From Takakia lepidozioides (Eukaryota; Streptophyta; Takakiopsida; Takakiales; Takakiaceae), in NCBI GenBank assembly GCA_030704615.1, contig CM060731.1, positions 17,980,001 to 18,044,000 on the forward strand: 64,000 nucleotides of DNA. The letters are read 5' to 3'. The notes under the pieces were generated by a model that was not told the DNA's origin, did no database searches, and saw nothing but the letters and a program-made list of their open reading frames with translations. Both the position numbers and the translations under genes were made by a program. Shown here piece by piece: positions 47,444 to 58,105 of the stretch; positions within the stretch are counted from its first letter, which is position 1, and the number at the start of each line of letters is the position of its first letter.

Positions 47444-50400
47444 ATGGAAGGAGCAGTGCTTGGTGGAGCGGGAGTGAGGTCAAACACAGGTTTGCCGGTA
47501 GGTAGAGTATCATTTGTTGATAGGGCACGATCTCACCCTCGTCTTCCAACCTCAGCATTTGATAGCACATCATTGTCTAGTATTGTGTTTCCCCGCTTTA
47601 CACGTAAAGAATTTAAGCACTCTAGGTCAAAGCGGCGGCCTTTCGACTATTGCCCGTTGGTTGTTGTAGCAACGTTGGACACCGGCAATGTACTAGTTAG
47701 TCTAGCAGAGGATCAGAAGCTGAAACAAGTGCCTAAAAGAGGAAGGAAATTGAAAATTGTAGCCCCTGTGGTGCGGTCACTCACATTTGCTGCACCTTCT
47801 GAAGATCTGGTGGAATTAGAAATCTTAAAGAATGTATACAGGCGTATCCTCTCTGCGACTTTGGAGAACACGTACAAGCAGCCGTCGTTTGAGCTCCTTG
47901 TAAGTGATCTGGAAGCACAGGCAAGATCTGTATCAAACGTGTCTCCAATTGACACGGACACTTCCTCAAGCAGTGTCGCACCTACGGCTATCAAGAAACG
48001 GCGTGTGACGAGGCCTAAGATTGACAGTGACCAGACTGTGGAAACAATCAGCAAATCTAGCGGCACCAAAGTTGGCAAGGATTCTTCGAAAGGCTGTCCG
48101 GCAAACTCCTCAACGGTGGTGGAGAAATTGACAGCAGATGTAGGGGGGAAGCGACGTCTGAACCTTTTGAACCGAGTTGCATTGAGGAAGGAAAGGGAGG
48201 ACAAGCTACGGCAGGAGGGCGATCTGGCAGTTGTGGATGACAATGGTAACACTGGAGAGTACGAGCTGTGGTCGCACAAGTCTGAGCAACTGATCCGCAA
48301 GTATAGTATATCCTTGGACCTCAGAGCACCTATCTGGGAAAATTTGGACCGGAGGCTCCTCAGAAAAGAGGAGGAGTGCACGCTTGCTTCTCTCATGAAG
48401 CCAATGAAGGTACACAGCTATGTACAGTCTACCTTCCTTCGTGCTTGTGGTCACTTGGAAGCGGACTTCACCAGACTTCACCTATCTATCTTGTGGACTT
48501 GTGTTTGAGGAAGCACTCGTGTGATTGCATATAGTTATGTGAGCCTTTGGCTTTGTAGACCTTGTGTATTGCAGACTCAAGGGTTTGTCTTGAACAAAGA
48601 AGGCTTTGACTTTGAGTTCATGTTTCTATTAGATTCTTCCTCCTATTCTATAAGGTATCACTTCTTCTCACCTTCAAGTATATCAATATTGGTGAAATCA
48701 AGGGATTTTCCAGTAATTATCAACTTGTCTGAAACCCCTATCTTCCATAGATCACCCACTTAGCACATACCAGCTAGCCCTAGATTGCTCCTGCAAGGTG
48801 GTCAACAGTGTGCACCCTTAAAAAATGCTCAACGTGTTGATGTGGTGAGTTCTGACCACTTGCCACACCAAATAAACTTGGCTTTGGAACTGAGCAAGTA
48901 TGTGCTTGAGTTTTGCAGGAGTTGGAAAAGTTGAAAACTTCATTGAAGGATGAAATTGGCAGAGAGCCCACGGATGAGGAGTGGGCAAATTCTGCTACAT
49001 TGGACTTAACAACACTTCGCCGCCAACTTGCATTGTGTCGTGCTGCAAGAATGAAGCTCATCCAGGTATATACCTTTTAGTTTGGATTCTGATCCTGGTC
49101 TTGGAGAAATTCAAAGTGTTCTTGCACTTTAAGAGCCTTGCAGGGACTGTTTGTGCCAATGTGCATATGCACCGTCACCTTTTGGAGGGAAGATGAGAGA
49201 AGAGCTGGAAGCCTACAGATGGGTGTCCAGTAACTGCTTTCTCCCAGCTCAGATGAAGAGCACTAGAGAGAGGTTGAAATAAGCTTTTGCAATTTGGTAC
49301 CTCTGACCAAGTACGTATATTGTGTGCAGCACAACCTACGGTTGGTGCTTTCGCAGGCACATAAATACTATAAGGAGAGTATGAGTTTGTCTCTCCACGA
49401 TTTGTGTCAGGAGGGGGTAGTGGGTCTCATGCGCAGTGTTGACAAGTTTGACGCAAAGAAAGGTTACCGCTTTTCCACATACGCTATCTACTGGATACGA
49501 AATTCTATCTTGCGGGCTCAGACAAGGTCAGGGCACATGTTGCGATCACCAATTAATGTATCTATGGTGAGTCACTCTCTCTCCCTCTCCACTCTTTGAC
49601 TACTCTTTTTAGTTGCACAATATATCTGGACATGATCCCCCTTGTTTCACCATAGAAAGTGGATTTAATGATTTAAATATCCATTCAAGAGTAGTTCGGC
49701 TGACAGTACACTATATTGAAACCTTTAACACACACGCCTCGTTCTTTGCTTCTCCTCTGAACCTGTTTGTGCAGCATAGAATGAGTATCAAGCGCACTAA
49801 GATGGAACTTATGTTGGAGTTAGAGAGAGTCCCAACAAGCAAAGAGATTATGCAGAGATTGGGGCTACGTGCCGAACGATATCGGGACATTCTGTGAACA
49901 AGTATTCGCACAAGCTCTTTGCATGAGCGATGCAGAGTGACCGGGAGGGAGCGTGGTGAGAATTTAGGGGACACAGATGATGCAGCTACATTTAAATATC
50001 CATTCAGGAGTAGTTCGGCTGACAGTACACTATATTGAAACCTTTAACACACACGCCTCGTTCTTTGCTTCTCTTCTTGAACTTCTCTGAACCTGTTTGT
50101 GCAGCATAGAATGAGTATCAAGCGCACTAAGATGGAACTTATGTTGGAGTTAGAGAGAGTCCCAACAAGCAAAGAGATTATGCAGAGATTGGGGCTACGT
50201 GCCGAACGATATCGGGACATTCTGCGAACAAGTATTCGCACAAGCTCTTTGCATGAGCGATGCAGAGTGACCGGGAGGGAGCGTGGTGAGAATTTAGGGG
50301 ACACAGATGATGCAGCTACGAGCCTTATGAATTTCATAGGAAACACTATGCTGCGCTTTGGGATGGATGATGTGGTATGTTCCATAATAACTCCAATCCC

Positions 50401-50760
50401 CTCTTTCATTCCCAGGCACTTTTGGGATGCATTTGCTGTTGATTGGAAGGATGAGTTTTCGATATTTTTCATGATGGCCTTGAATTCTAAAATCTCTGCA
50501 GTTCAAGTAAAGGAAAGTCTACAGGCGAGGGTTTTAACATGTGGCTTGATTGAATGGAACAGCTGGATTCGCTAAAACCCAAGGAAAATCTGGTGTTGAG
50601 GCAGAGGTATGGTCTAGATGGCAAAGGCGAGCGGTCTCTCACAGAGGTTGGTCGCAATCTTAATCTTTCCAGAGAGATGGTCCGCAGATATGAACTCCGG
50701 GGGCTCATGAAGATGAAGCATCCGGCTCGTGCAGATTACCTCCGCAAGTACTTGGTTTAA
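47444..50760 (+). CDS. SIG: Nuclear-encoded plastid RNA polymerase sigma factor (sigma-70 family), 5 exons
   Basis: Promoter-recognition subunit for the bacterial-type plastid RNA polymerase. Exons 47444-48409, 48919-49065, 49330-49566, 50105-50374 and 50563-50760 are all phase 0 and give 605 aa. The N-terminus is Ser/Arg-rich and poor in acids, as in a chloroplast transit peptide. A long variable region leads to region 1.2 ([16 protein letters not shown]), region 2 ([52 protein letters not shown]), a region 3-like part ([15 protein letters not shown]) and region 4 ([18 protein letters not shown], then the helix-turn-helix [19 protein letters not shown]). Exon 4 lies in a tandem duplication whose first copy has a stop codon; this model uses the second copy. 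Region 4.2 is somewhat divergent. Expression control cannot be read from the sequence. Confidence 0.88.
49672..50320 (+). repeat. Tandem duplication containing sigma factor exon 4
   Basis: Copy 1 is 49672-49990 (319 bases), copy 2 is 49991-50320 (330 bases). Copy 2 has 11 extra bases in the pyrimidine tract before the acceptor. Both contain the branch/acceptor region and the first 216 bases of exon 4 with about two differences. One difference turns CGA (50225 region) into TGA at 49895-49897 in copy 1. Copy 1 lacks the exon's 3' part and donor. Confidence 0.92.
49775..49990 (+). pseudogene. Truncated duplicate of sigma factor exon 4 with a stop codon
   Basis: It has the same acceptor (TTTGTGCAG) as the real exon 4. 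After 40 codons, ending RDIL, TGA replaces the CGA of the intact copy. Use of this acceptor would give a sigma factor lacking region 4. Being followed directly by the second copy without a donor site, it is either skipped as intron or makes a truncated product. Confidence 0.85.
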
Positions 50761-52690
50761 TCAGGGGTAGGAGCTAGTTAGAACCAAGGTGGATTCCAAA
50801 CAGGGTTGTTCATACATTGAGGGATTGGTTGCCAGTGCCCCGTGTCAGATTGATGCCCTAGGCCCAATTGGCTTTTGATTGTCAATTGGTTTGTATCCAT
50901 GGTACTAAACTTGCATCCATTGCTCATTTGAATGTCCATAAGCTCATGTACTATCTTGCTTGGCTGAATTTTGCCTTGTAAAATCTTCTCTCTCCCTCTC
51001 TGCCCTTGTTAGGCTACTGTCGACCTGTAGCACAATCACAGCCACATATGTCAAATTTGGGGCTGCGTCAACCCTGTTCTCACTAGTATGATGGTACATG
51101 TATAAACAACACTCTATTCCCTGTACTTAGATTTTCTTTGGTTGCATTAGTCTCTCTCATCCCTTCCCGGGATTGTAGTTGGCTGTGTGCGTTTTGAGAT
51201 GAGTCTTATATACCCAACTCCTGAATGATTATCTCACTCCCGCAGTACTATAGCCAGTACTCGGAGGGAATGGACAATGAGTACATTCCTAGCCTTCTTT
51301 GCGGAGGAAAAGGAGAAGCATCTTGCATCAAGTTACAAATGCGAATCCTCTATCGCAACCTTTGGCATGCCAGCTGAAGGCCCAAACAGGTGGGAATTGG
51401 CTATCAGACAATCGCTCCAAATTCAAGGTTCAGGTTCAGAGAAGGCTGAGGTCAATCCCATACCACTTCCTCATTTTGGCTTTGAAAGCAGTGCAATGTT
51501 TGCTTCTGCAAGGAGAAAGGAGTAAATCTAATCATTGGAGCGCTTGGGCAGACAACCAAGGTGATGATGGCAAAGCTCTGTCGCGGACTATGGAGCAAGA
51601 ACAAACTTTCAAGTGGCTCAGTCATAATTATGTTCCACAATTGCTCATGTAACTTCAGATCTTAATTCTCCAGCACACATACGACTCCGTTCTCAAACAT
51701 TCACTTCAGCAGCCTCCCTCCCAATGGCACCAATGAAAATGGAGGTGGAAGGGGAAGACTTCGGTGGTAGTTGGAGCACAAAGAGCTACTTCACCTAATG
51801 TTACACAACACTCTATACACCTCAAGGAGCCTGACACTAGACCTTGCATACATCAGAGCCACTGGTATGGGTGAGAAAGACGATTTCTAACTATGACTGC
51901 CATTGTTACCGCGCTCAAGCACGTGGGGAGATCATCATCCCTTCCCCGTGCTTCATCTCTTCCCCATGCTGCAAGACACACCTCTCGGTTGTTTTTGGGC
52001 ATTTTTGGGCAGGTTCCAACAACATTGACGATGATGATGTGGCAATGAAACGTGGCAGATGATGAAGTGGCACAAAGACACCCTATTTCCGTCATAAGCT
52101 CCCGGCAAAAGGCGATTTGTGGGTGGCAACTCAAGTAAGGTGAATCGCTTAAAGGAAAGAAGGGAGAAGGTCGTGAAGGTCGCGTTCTTTGGTGGAACTC
52201 TCGGGGCTTGGGCATACTCATCAGCACATTGGCTCCCATGTCAAGCAGTGACTTAAAGGTTCTAGAAAGTCTCGAGTATCCTTGAGTGATGTGTTGTTGA
52301 AACATCATCGCATAAGCTCTAACATCATGCATGTAGTGAGTGAAGTCTCAGCTATCAAACTTTGACATTTCCTATCTTCTATCCCCTCATCTCTTTTACC
52401 TTTCTCATTTTATGACTTCTTTGGATTTTTGAGCTCAACAGTCCATTCTCTTCCATTCTCCAGCTTTTCATGGCTCTTGATGTTGTCACATACATTGTTT
52501 GAAATGGTGATGCATTTGTGGTTAGCTGAAATGTGAATATAGATAATTAACAAAGTAGAAACTCTACGCTAAAAACTAGTCTTTGATTAGTCGCCAGAAT
52601 ATGACACACACCGCTCTCAGAGGGATATCCTACATGGTGGATGCTGCACAACCTTTTCTCATTTCAAAATGGGGACTGGCTGCAATCTAG
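50761..52690. other. 3' flank of the sigma factor gene and intergenic sequence
   Basis: Contains the sigma factor 3' untranslated region. A plus-strand stretch at 51255-51650 is open in overlapping frames and may be an old gene fragment, but I recognise no domain. The 159-codon minus frame (51853-52332) has no recognisable features. Confidence 0.4.
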
Positions 52691-53490
52691 TATTCCAAGC
52701 CCATTATGCTCTACAATCCACTCCCAAAACCAAATTCGTCAAAGAGAGATTCAATTACCAGATACCCCACTTTGAATGAATCGGATGCAACGACACCGGT
52801 GCAACTGGCAACATTCTCGCTTACAGATGTGCAGTTGAATAAGAATGCAGGAGGTTCGAAGAACAATTTTAATGTCTCGGGTGTACTTCAGTTGGCAATT
52901 ACATCCCAAAGAAGCATCTTCTACAGAGGGGGCATTCACTCCCGCTTTGAGATGACCCTGGTTTCTCGCAAATGATCATCGAATTGGAGGGCGTCTCTAT
53001 AGAAACAGAGGTGTATACCTGTATGCTTGGCTATACCCTGTTTCCAGCGAAAGAGGTCAAGAAATTGACTAAGTATTGCAACGTTATGATGCAACTGCAT
53101 TATCCTTGCCAGCAATCTCTTACCAAACCGGGCCATCCATGGCCAAGTCACCAACATTGCAGCTCCTGGTGACGACCATTATTTCAATCCTATCAATGTG
53201 TCATCGCAGATGGAGACATTTGCAGGTTATGAGTACACTATAGGAGCTCTCACAGCTAGAATTTGCAATGAGACTTGTCCCCAAAGTTCTTCAAAGACAG
53301 ATACCTACCGAGGGCCTAAGTCTCGCGAAGCTGCATTGCAACTTATTACTGGACAATGGCTGGATGTTGAGCCTTTTGGCAATGCACCTAGTCTGAAGAA
53401 TTTTGTTTCAAAAGTGTGTTCAGAGTCACATTGGTTTGATTCACTTATCCATTATAGCCAACCGAACCGAGGTTGGGGAGCATGTGCGTA
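52690..53490 (+). pseudogene. DUF2921-like gene fragment (plant membrane protein), frameshifted
   Basis: Three consecutive plus-strand frames read as one protein. 52706-52970 gives FSLTDVQLNKNAGG and FNVSGVLQLAI; 52972-53130 gives IIELEGVSIETEVYTCMLG and YCNVMMQLHYPCQQSLTKP; 53140-53490 gives VTNIAAPGDDHYFNPINVSS and AGYEYTIGALTA. This pattern (feG-type segment with a Cys, then a segment ending in YEYT) is my recollection of the luminal repeats in plant DUF2921 proteins. Frame changes near 52970 and 53135 without splice sites, and absence of the membrane part, indicate a truncated pseudogene. It stops at the repeat-rich block before the second LINE. Family assignment is moderate. Confidence 0.5.
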
Positions 53491-54184
53491 GGCTCATGCC
53501 TCTCAGTGAGCATGCTTACGCAAGCATAAAAGGATGTACCAAAAATTCCAAGAATACTTAATTTTGAAGATACTTAAGCGAAACAAAAATATGCTCGTGC
53601 TATACAAGATGCGACATTTTTCGAAATATGTGCTCACGTGTGTACAAGCCACACAGCCGGAGCTTAAGGGATTTTCTATTAGGGCCAATTCCTTAAACCA
53701 TGCCTGGTGATAAATTATTATGTTCTATATTATCTGATGTTGTCGCTCATAGCAGCCCCTAAACATATGAAAGTACCGAGATGGAGTTCGGAGCGATGTA
53801 GGAGCTCCGTGGTTTGCGGTGAGAAAGAGCCCCCAACGGTCTCTTCGTCTCTCTCGCGCGCCCTACCATCGCCGTCACTACCTACCTCCCTGTCGCTTGG
53901 GGAAAGAATGATTAGCAATCCCTGACTATGGAACTTCAGCTTCCAAAAATAATGGATTACTGCTATCACCTCTGTCCTTTCTAGTGAAAATCATCACCTT
54001 CCCTAAATTTCAAGGCCACCATCATAACCTCTTCATCCTAAGTTCTTTCTCTTAACTCTCCCACAAGTAAGCGGCGCATTTCATCCGTATCGGGATTCCA
54101 AAGCCCCTGTTGTCGCCGCCAACTTCATGGCGCTTAACTTCACCTTGCCACCTGGTCGGGCCTCTCAGAAGCTGATACCAGCTA

Positions 54185-54207
54185 CCCCCCCCCCCCCCCC
54201 CCCCCCC
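54185..54207 (+). repeat. Poly(C) run of 23 bases
   Basis: An uninterrupted run of 23 C follows GCTA. It may be partly an assembly or length-calling uncertainty. Confidence 0.85.
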
Positions 54208-54596
54208 TCCACTCTCTCGCTACACTGCACTTGCTCTCTAAGTCACTTTGCTAAGATAATTGGATGGACCTTCTGTAATTGGCTGAGTTTGCCTACAACA
54301 ACACTATACATTCTTTGACTAAGCAAACACATCTCTCCCAGCTCCACTGCTCCTATTGCTTACATTCTTGATTCTTGTTATCACGCCTCTGAGACTTTCT
54401 TCTCTCCGACATAGGTCCTCTCCACGCCTCACAGCTACGCCGAAACTCCAATTCATGGAAGCGCACCCGTCCAGGCACTTCTAGAACCCCACTGATCACC
54501 AATCCTCAACCATCCTCGGGCACTGGTTTCTTTCTGGCCCACCAGGCCAGATCAATCCTTCCTCATCACCCATCCGTCAGAAGGACAGACTCACCA

Positions 54597-55838
54597 ATGC
54601 GCGTGATTCAACCAGCATGTCAGCAGGTACAACCCCGTCAGATGGACCCCATGCCTGCCATAGACAACAGCACCCAAGACGATCATGCATACCTTGTTCA
54701 GGAAGACGTGGAGGAGCAAGAAGCCATGGCAAGGGAATGGGATCTTATCTCCATGAATGTACCTCAGATGCGTAAGAGAGTGGAATCATTAATGGAAGAA
54801 AGAGACATCTTGGTCCACTTTCTGGGGAAAACGGTAGGCAGAGCCCATGTCTAGGACTGGGCGCTTCGCCACTTGGGCGGACTAGGGGCGCTAAAGCAGC
54901 ACTTCTGCCACTATAAGGGAAGGGGTTTTTTCTCAATTGCATTCGAAAATCAGGTAGCTGCAGCACAAGCCCTCAATTTTAATCCTCATCTGAACGGATT
55001 CAATGTCAATATCTTCCCTTGGTCATCAAACATGGGCAACCGGAATGGGAAATTATGGGGACCCAGAATTGTATCAGCCCCCTTCATTCCAGATCAATAT
55101 CTTCCCAACCTCCCGGATATAACCAACCACTTTGGGTTCTATCTTGGTTGCATTGCAGTATTCGACCCCTTCATGTGCCTGGATAGCATCATGAACGATC
55201 CGGCTTGGAGATCTGGAACCATTGCAGCAAGAGTGAATAACTCAAGCAGTGCAAAATTTGTATTAATGATGCCCAATGAGACTGTTCTTCCACCTTATGT
55301 CAAGCTGCCTATTGACGAAGAAGGCATTTACTACACCATCAAACTCATTGAAGATACATCATCGCAAGCATGCTTCAACTGCGGGAAGCTAGGCCACATC
55401 AGAGCGGAATGTAAAGCAGGGAAAAAAAGAAGATCAGGTGTCAAAAACCACCATAACACCCCTCCATCGGCCAACAGGTGTGATGCAACCACTCCACAAG
55501 GCCCCTCTGCCAGATTTGCAAGGAGTGAACAGCCAAGGGACTTCTCTCCAACAGCTCTGCTCCAGGTGCAAGGGCCAGTCGGGGTGGAAAAAACACAACC
55601 TAGCAGCATCAGTCCCTCATTCAAAATTAACAAAAAGCTAAGGCATCACTTTGATCCCATGAGGGTGAAGCATCAGCTTCCCCAAAAAAGGCCTCATGGA
55701 GTTGCAAAGGACAATGGATCCCAATGCAGGGGGCACTGCCTTCTCCAACTCCTCCTCTGGCGGACTCGGGTATCCTCCCCAACGTGCCACCGTCGAGCTC
55801 CACAATCCTCACTGGGATCGCCAGCCATTCGGCAATAG
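54597..55838 (+). pseudogene. LINE ORF1 protein: RNA-binding domain plus CCHC knuckle
   Basis: Nucleic-acid-binding ORF1 of a plant LINE. One frame from 54597 to 55838 is broken only by a TAG at 54852-54854. Segment order: acidic/helical start (REWDLISMNVPQ-like), DUF4283-like RNA-binding domain (LRHLGGLGALKQHFCHYKG, RGFFSIAFENQ, FNVNIFPWSSNMGNRNGK), then SSAKFVLMMPNETVLPP and a CCHC knuckle (CFNCGKLGHIRAEC, about 55374-55415) followed by a basic tail. It matches the first LINE's ORF1 segment by segment. After the knuckle the frame becomes low-complexity and ends; a further fragment continues in another frame to about 56300. Confidence 0.78.
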
Positions 55839-56617
55839 CAAAAATCTTTAGAGGTATCAAGTCATTCCCACACTTGGCTCTCCATTGCTCCTCTGAAATC
55901 AACACCGAAGACGTCCCCAAGGCCTCATGCATAACTCCATTAGTGTTCAGAAAGGGGGCCCCACGGTCCCTTCTTGTCACAGAATCGGCATGGGAGGATT
56001 TTGCTTCACTGTGGATCACAGTTCAGGATGTCCAACATTTTATTATCAATTGCCCAACCAGCACCTGCCCAGAAAGTATGCTTAGGAAGAAAATTCGGGA
56101 TTTTTGTTGTTCTTCCTCCACACTATCACCTAGCTGGAACCTTAAAAGTCATTTGGGACTCCTTTCTAGAAAATTTCCCGGGGCTCAGCTGCAATCCAGC
56201 AGTGCATATCCTAGCGTTGATGGAGGAAATTGACATTTACCTGGTCCCACCACCCATGGGGGCAATTTGGGTCAAGAAAAGCATTTTGGCAGAATGCAGA
56301 AGTTGACGAAGAAAACCACAAAGGGGATCTGCAGAGAACATGTATGGAGCACAAGTACAATCTTCTTCATCAAGTGCATCAGCAAGTTTGGGAAGCCCAC
56401 ATGCGGCCACACAAATCTCTGAGCTAGCTGCCAACACAAATCAGGAGCTCATAAGTCAGCCCCAGCGTTCTTCAGACAGTCCCCCCCCTAAAAAGATCAA
56501 CCCAGGAACCACCTGCACCAACATCAGGCCCATCCCCAATGGAGCCAAGAAATGCATTGACCCGGGTTCTTCTTCCCCCCGCACCCTGTTTCATCTTCTA
56601 TATAGACAGGCTCAATT

Positions 56618-57600
56618 CTAAAAGATGTTGGTTGCTATGCTGCAAGCGCAACAGTGCCAAATCGGTTTGCAGGAAAATCCCGACTTAGCGCTTCCTTTTT
56701 CATGTGAGGCCAAATGGGTCGCCCATTGTACCCAATTATCCCAATCGCCATTCAATGGGACCCATGCCTGAATCTCCAGCGTTTTGGACAAGCGCCATGC
56801 AGTTGCCATGGCAATGTCCCACTCCTTTGTAACGCGGTCGACATCTAATATCGGGTTCATCTCCGATTGAATGGCGACCCTCGAGCATTCCCCGGTTTCC
56901 AACACTGGTTCTTTTCCTTTCCTCCTTCTCTCATCCGCAATTCGTTGTTCCTCAACCATGGTTTCATCGGCCAAAGGGTCAAGGACGTCCGTAACTTCCT
57001 GAATGATGAGGTCAATACTGCGATCGGGCATCGCAAACTCCGCGTCCATGTCCACGACGTTTGTTCGATCCTCATTGTGGACACCAGTGCCTTCATTGTT
57101 TGGAGGCATGTCTTGCAATGTAGCTTCCAACTCGGCTATGCGTAGTGTTTGCCAGTCTAGACGGTCCTGCAGGGTCCTGATTCGCTGGTCTCTTTCCGCC
57201 AGTTGTTCCTCTAACGTTGCAACCGGTTGTATTCCGAACGTGTCCGGGATGTACTCCAAATCGTATAGCAACCTTGCGTTCCCCCTATTAGCAGTTTGCC
57301 AATTCACTGGACACAAGAGTATGACCTCCACGTACAACATGGCTGCCAAGGTGTAAGGGATTTGACCCTTTAAGAGAGGTTGACCCCACAATATGCAATG
57401 TATCTCATTCGTCCTATGCTGGAAATGCAAGTTCGTGCAAGATCTGGACTCTGCGTAATTGTTTCAGGTTTGCACGTCATGCCTATCCAAAGGCCACAAT
57501 CGATCGATGTGGTACCATTTCACGAATTTTTTGCATCTCGCCATCGGCCACCAGAACTCTTCCGGAACATCCTCCCAGCCCTCTTCTGCTAGTATACTAG
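56618..57600 (-). CDS. Unknown protein with coiled coil, probably element-borne
   Basis: An open frame of 270 codons (57430-56618) extends upstream in the same frame to about 57600 across one TGA near 57466 (SILAEEGWEDVPEEFWWP, FVKWYHIDRLWPLDRHDV). The middle has an evident coiled coil (LEEQLAERDQRIRTLQDRL then ELEATLQD) followed by an acidic region and an Arg/Lys patch (ADERRRKGKEP). I recognise no domain. It resembles in style the second proteins of plant DNA transposons or mobile-domain proteins, but that is a guess. A promoter-like module lies upstream at 57995-58060 pointing this way. It overlaps the end of the second LINE on the opposite strand. Confidence 0.4.
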
Positions 57601-58090
57601 GCTCACCAAATACTTCTCAATTCAAGTCTTGTCTTGACCCTTTGATTTTCTTAGGGGCGGTCCATGTTCATTGGGGTTATCTCTTCCATGACGGTCGTCG
57701 TCCTGGCCCTCTGCTATTCTACAACAATCGGAGCAACACTAAACGAGGTTTTCTAAAACAAACGTAACTCTAAACCCTTCCCCCGTTAAGTAGGTTTGAG
57801 TAGGTGTCAAAATACTTCCTAAAAACTAATTTTGTAGAATAAAATGATCCTGGAAGCCAGAGGAAAGGCCTATGGGAGTATTCTGCAACAACCTCACAGA
57901 AATCGCGGCAAAAAATACCCCCCACCCAACCAATGGCCTCATTCACAACGTGACTACGTGTCGTGGAATAATGAAATGTCACACACACAGAAGTTGTGTG
58001 GAGAGGAAGTGAGAGGAGAATAAACCTCCCTTGGCTTATTACCCCCCCCCCCCCCCGCCCTCATTTCTCGGGCCACGTGCAAGGCGAATC
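57600..58090. other. Spacer between the coiled-coil ORF and the hairpin array
   Basis: Contains a 72-codon minus frame (57770-57988) of unknown meaning and, at its right end, the first promoter-like module with a C-rich tract. No other gene seen. Confidence 0.35.
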
Positions 58091-58105
58091 TTCTAGAAGC
58101 GACCA
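57995..58105 (-). promoter_or_regulatory. Promoter-like module 1 (TATA-like, C-run, CTCACTTC) at the left edge of the hairpin array
   Basis: Read on minus: a hairpin, a GC-rich stretch, a G run (15 C on plus at 58042-58056), TAATAAGCC and then TTCTCCTCTCACTTCC about 20-25 bases on. The same order occurs at 60036-60118 and 60229-60314, and a similar TATA/CTCACTTC pair precedes the hAT transposase. Confidence 0.45.

Larger units (their letters stand above)
53812..56620 (+). mobile_element. LINE retrotransposon (second copy), 5' part with ORF1 only
   Basis: Starts near the 30-base motif shared with 30218 and contains a long 5' region with a 23-C run (54185-54207), followed by ORF1. No endonuclease or reverse transcriptase follows; the element ends near 56620, where a minus-strand ORF begins. 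It is therefore truncated at the 3' side, unusual for LINEs, which normally lose 5' sequence, so later deletion or overwriting by the neighbouring element is likely. Confidence 0.68.

Noticed and set aside
47713-48396. 227-codon minus ORF antisense to the sigma factor first exon
   Set aside because: Shadow frame. The plus strand has a consistent five-exon sigma model, and the antisense product is Ser/Arg-rich without a domain.
49613-49897. Separate small gene ending at 49897
   Set aside because: It is the first, truncated copy of sigma exon 4 read with intron sequence in front.
55627-56019. 130-codon minus ORF in the second LINE
   Set aside because: Antisense to LINE ORF1 tail sequence, with no domain and no conservation in the first LINE copy.
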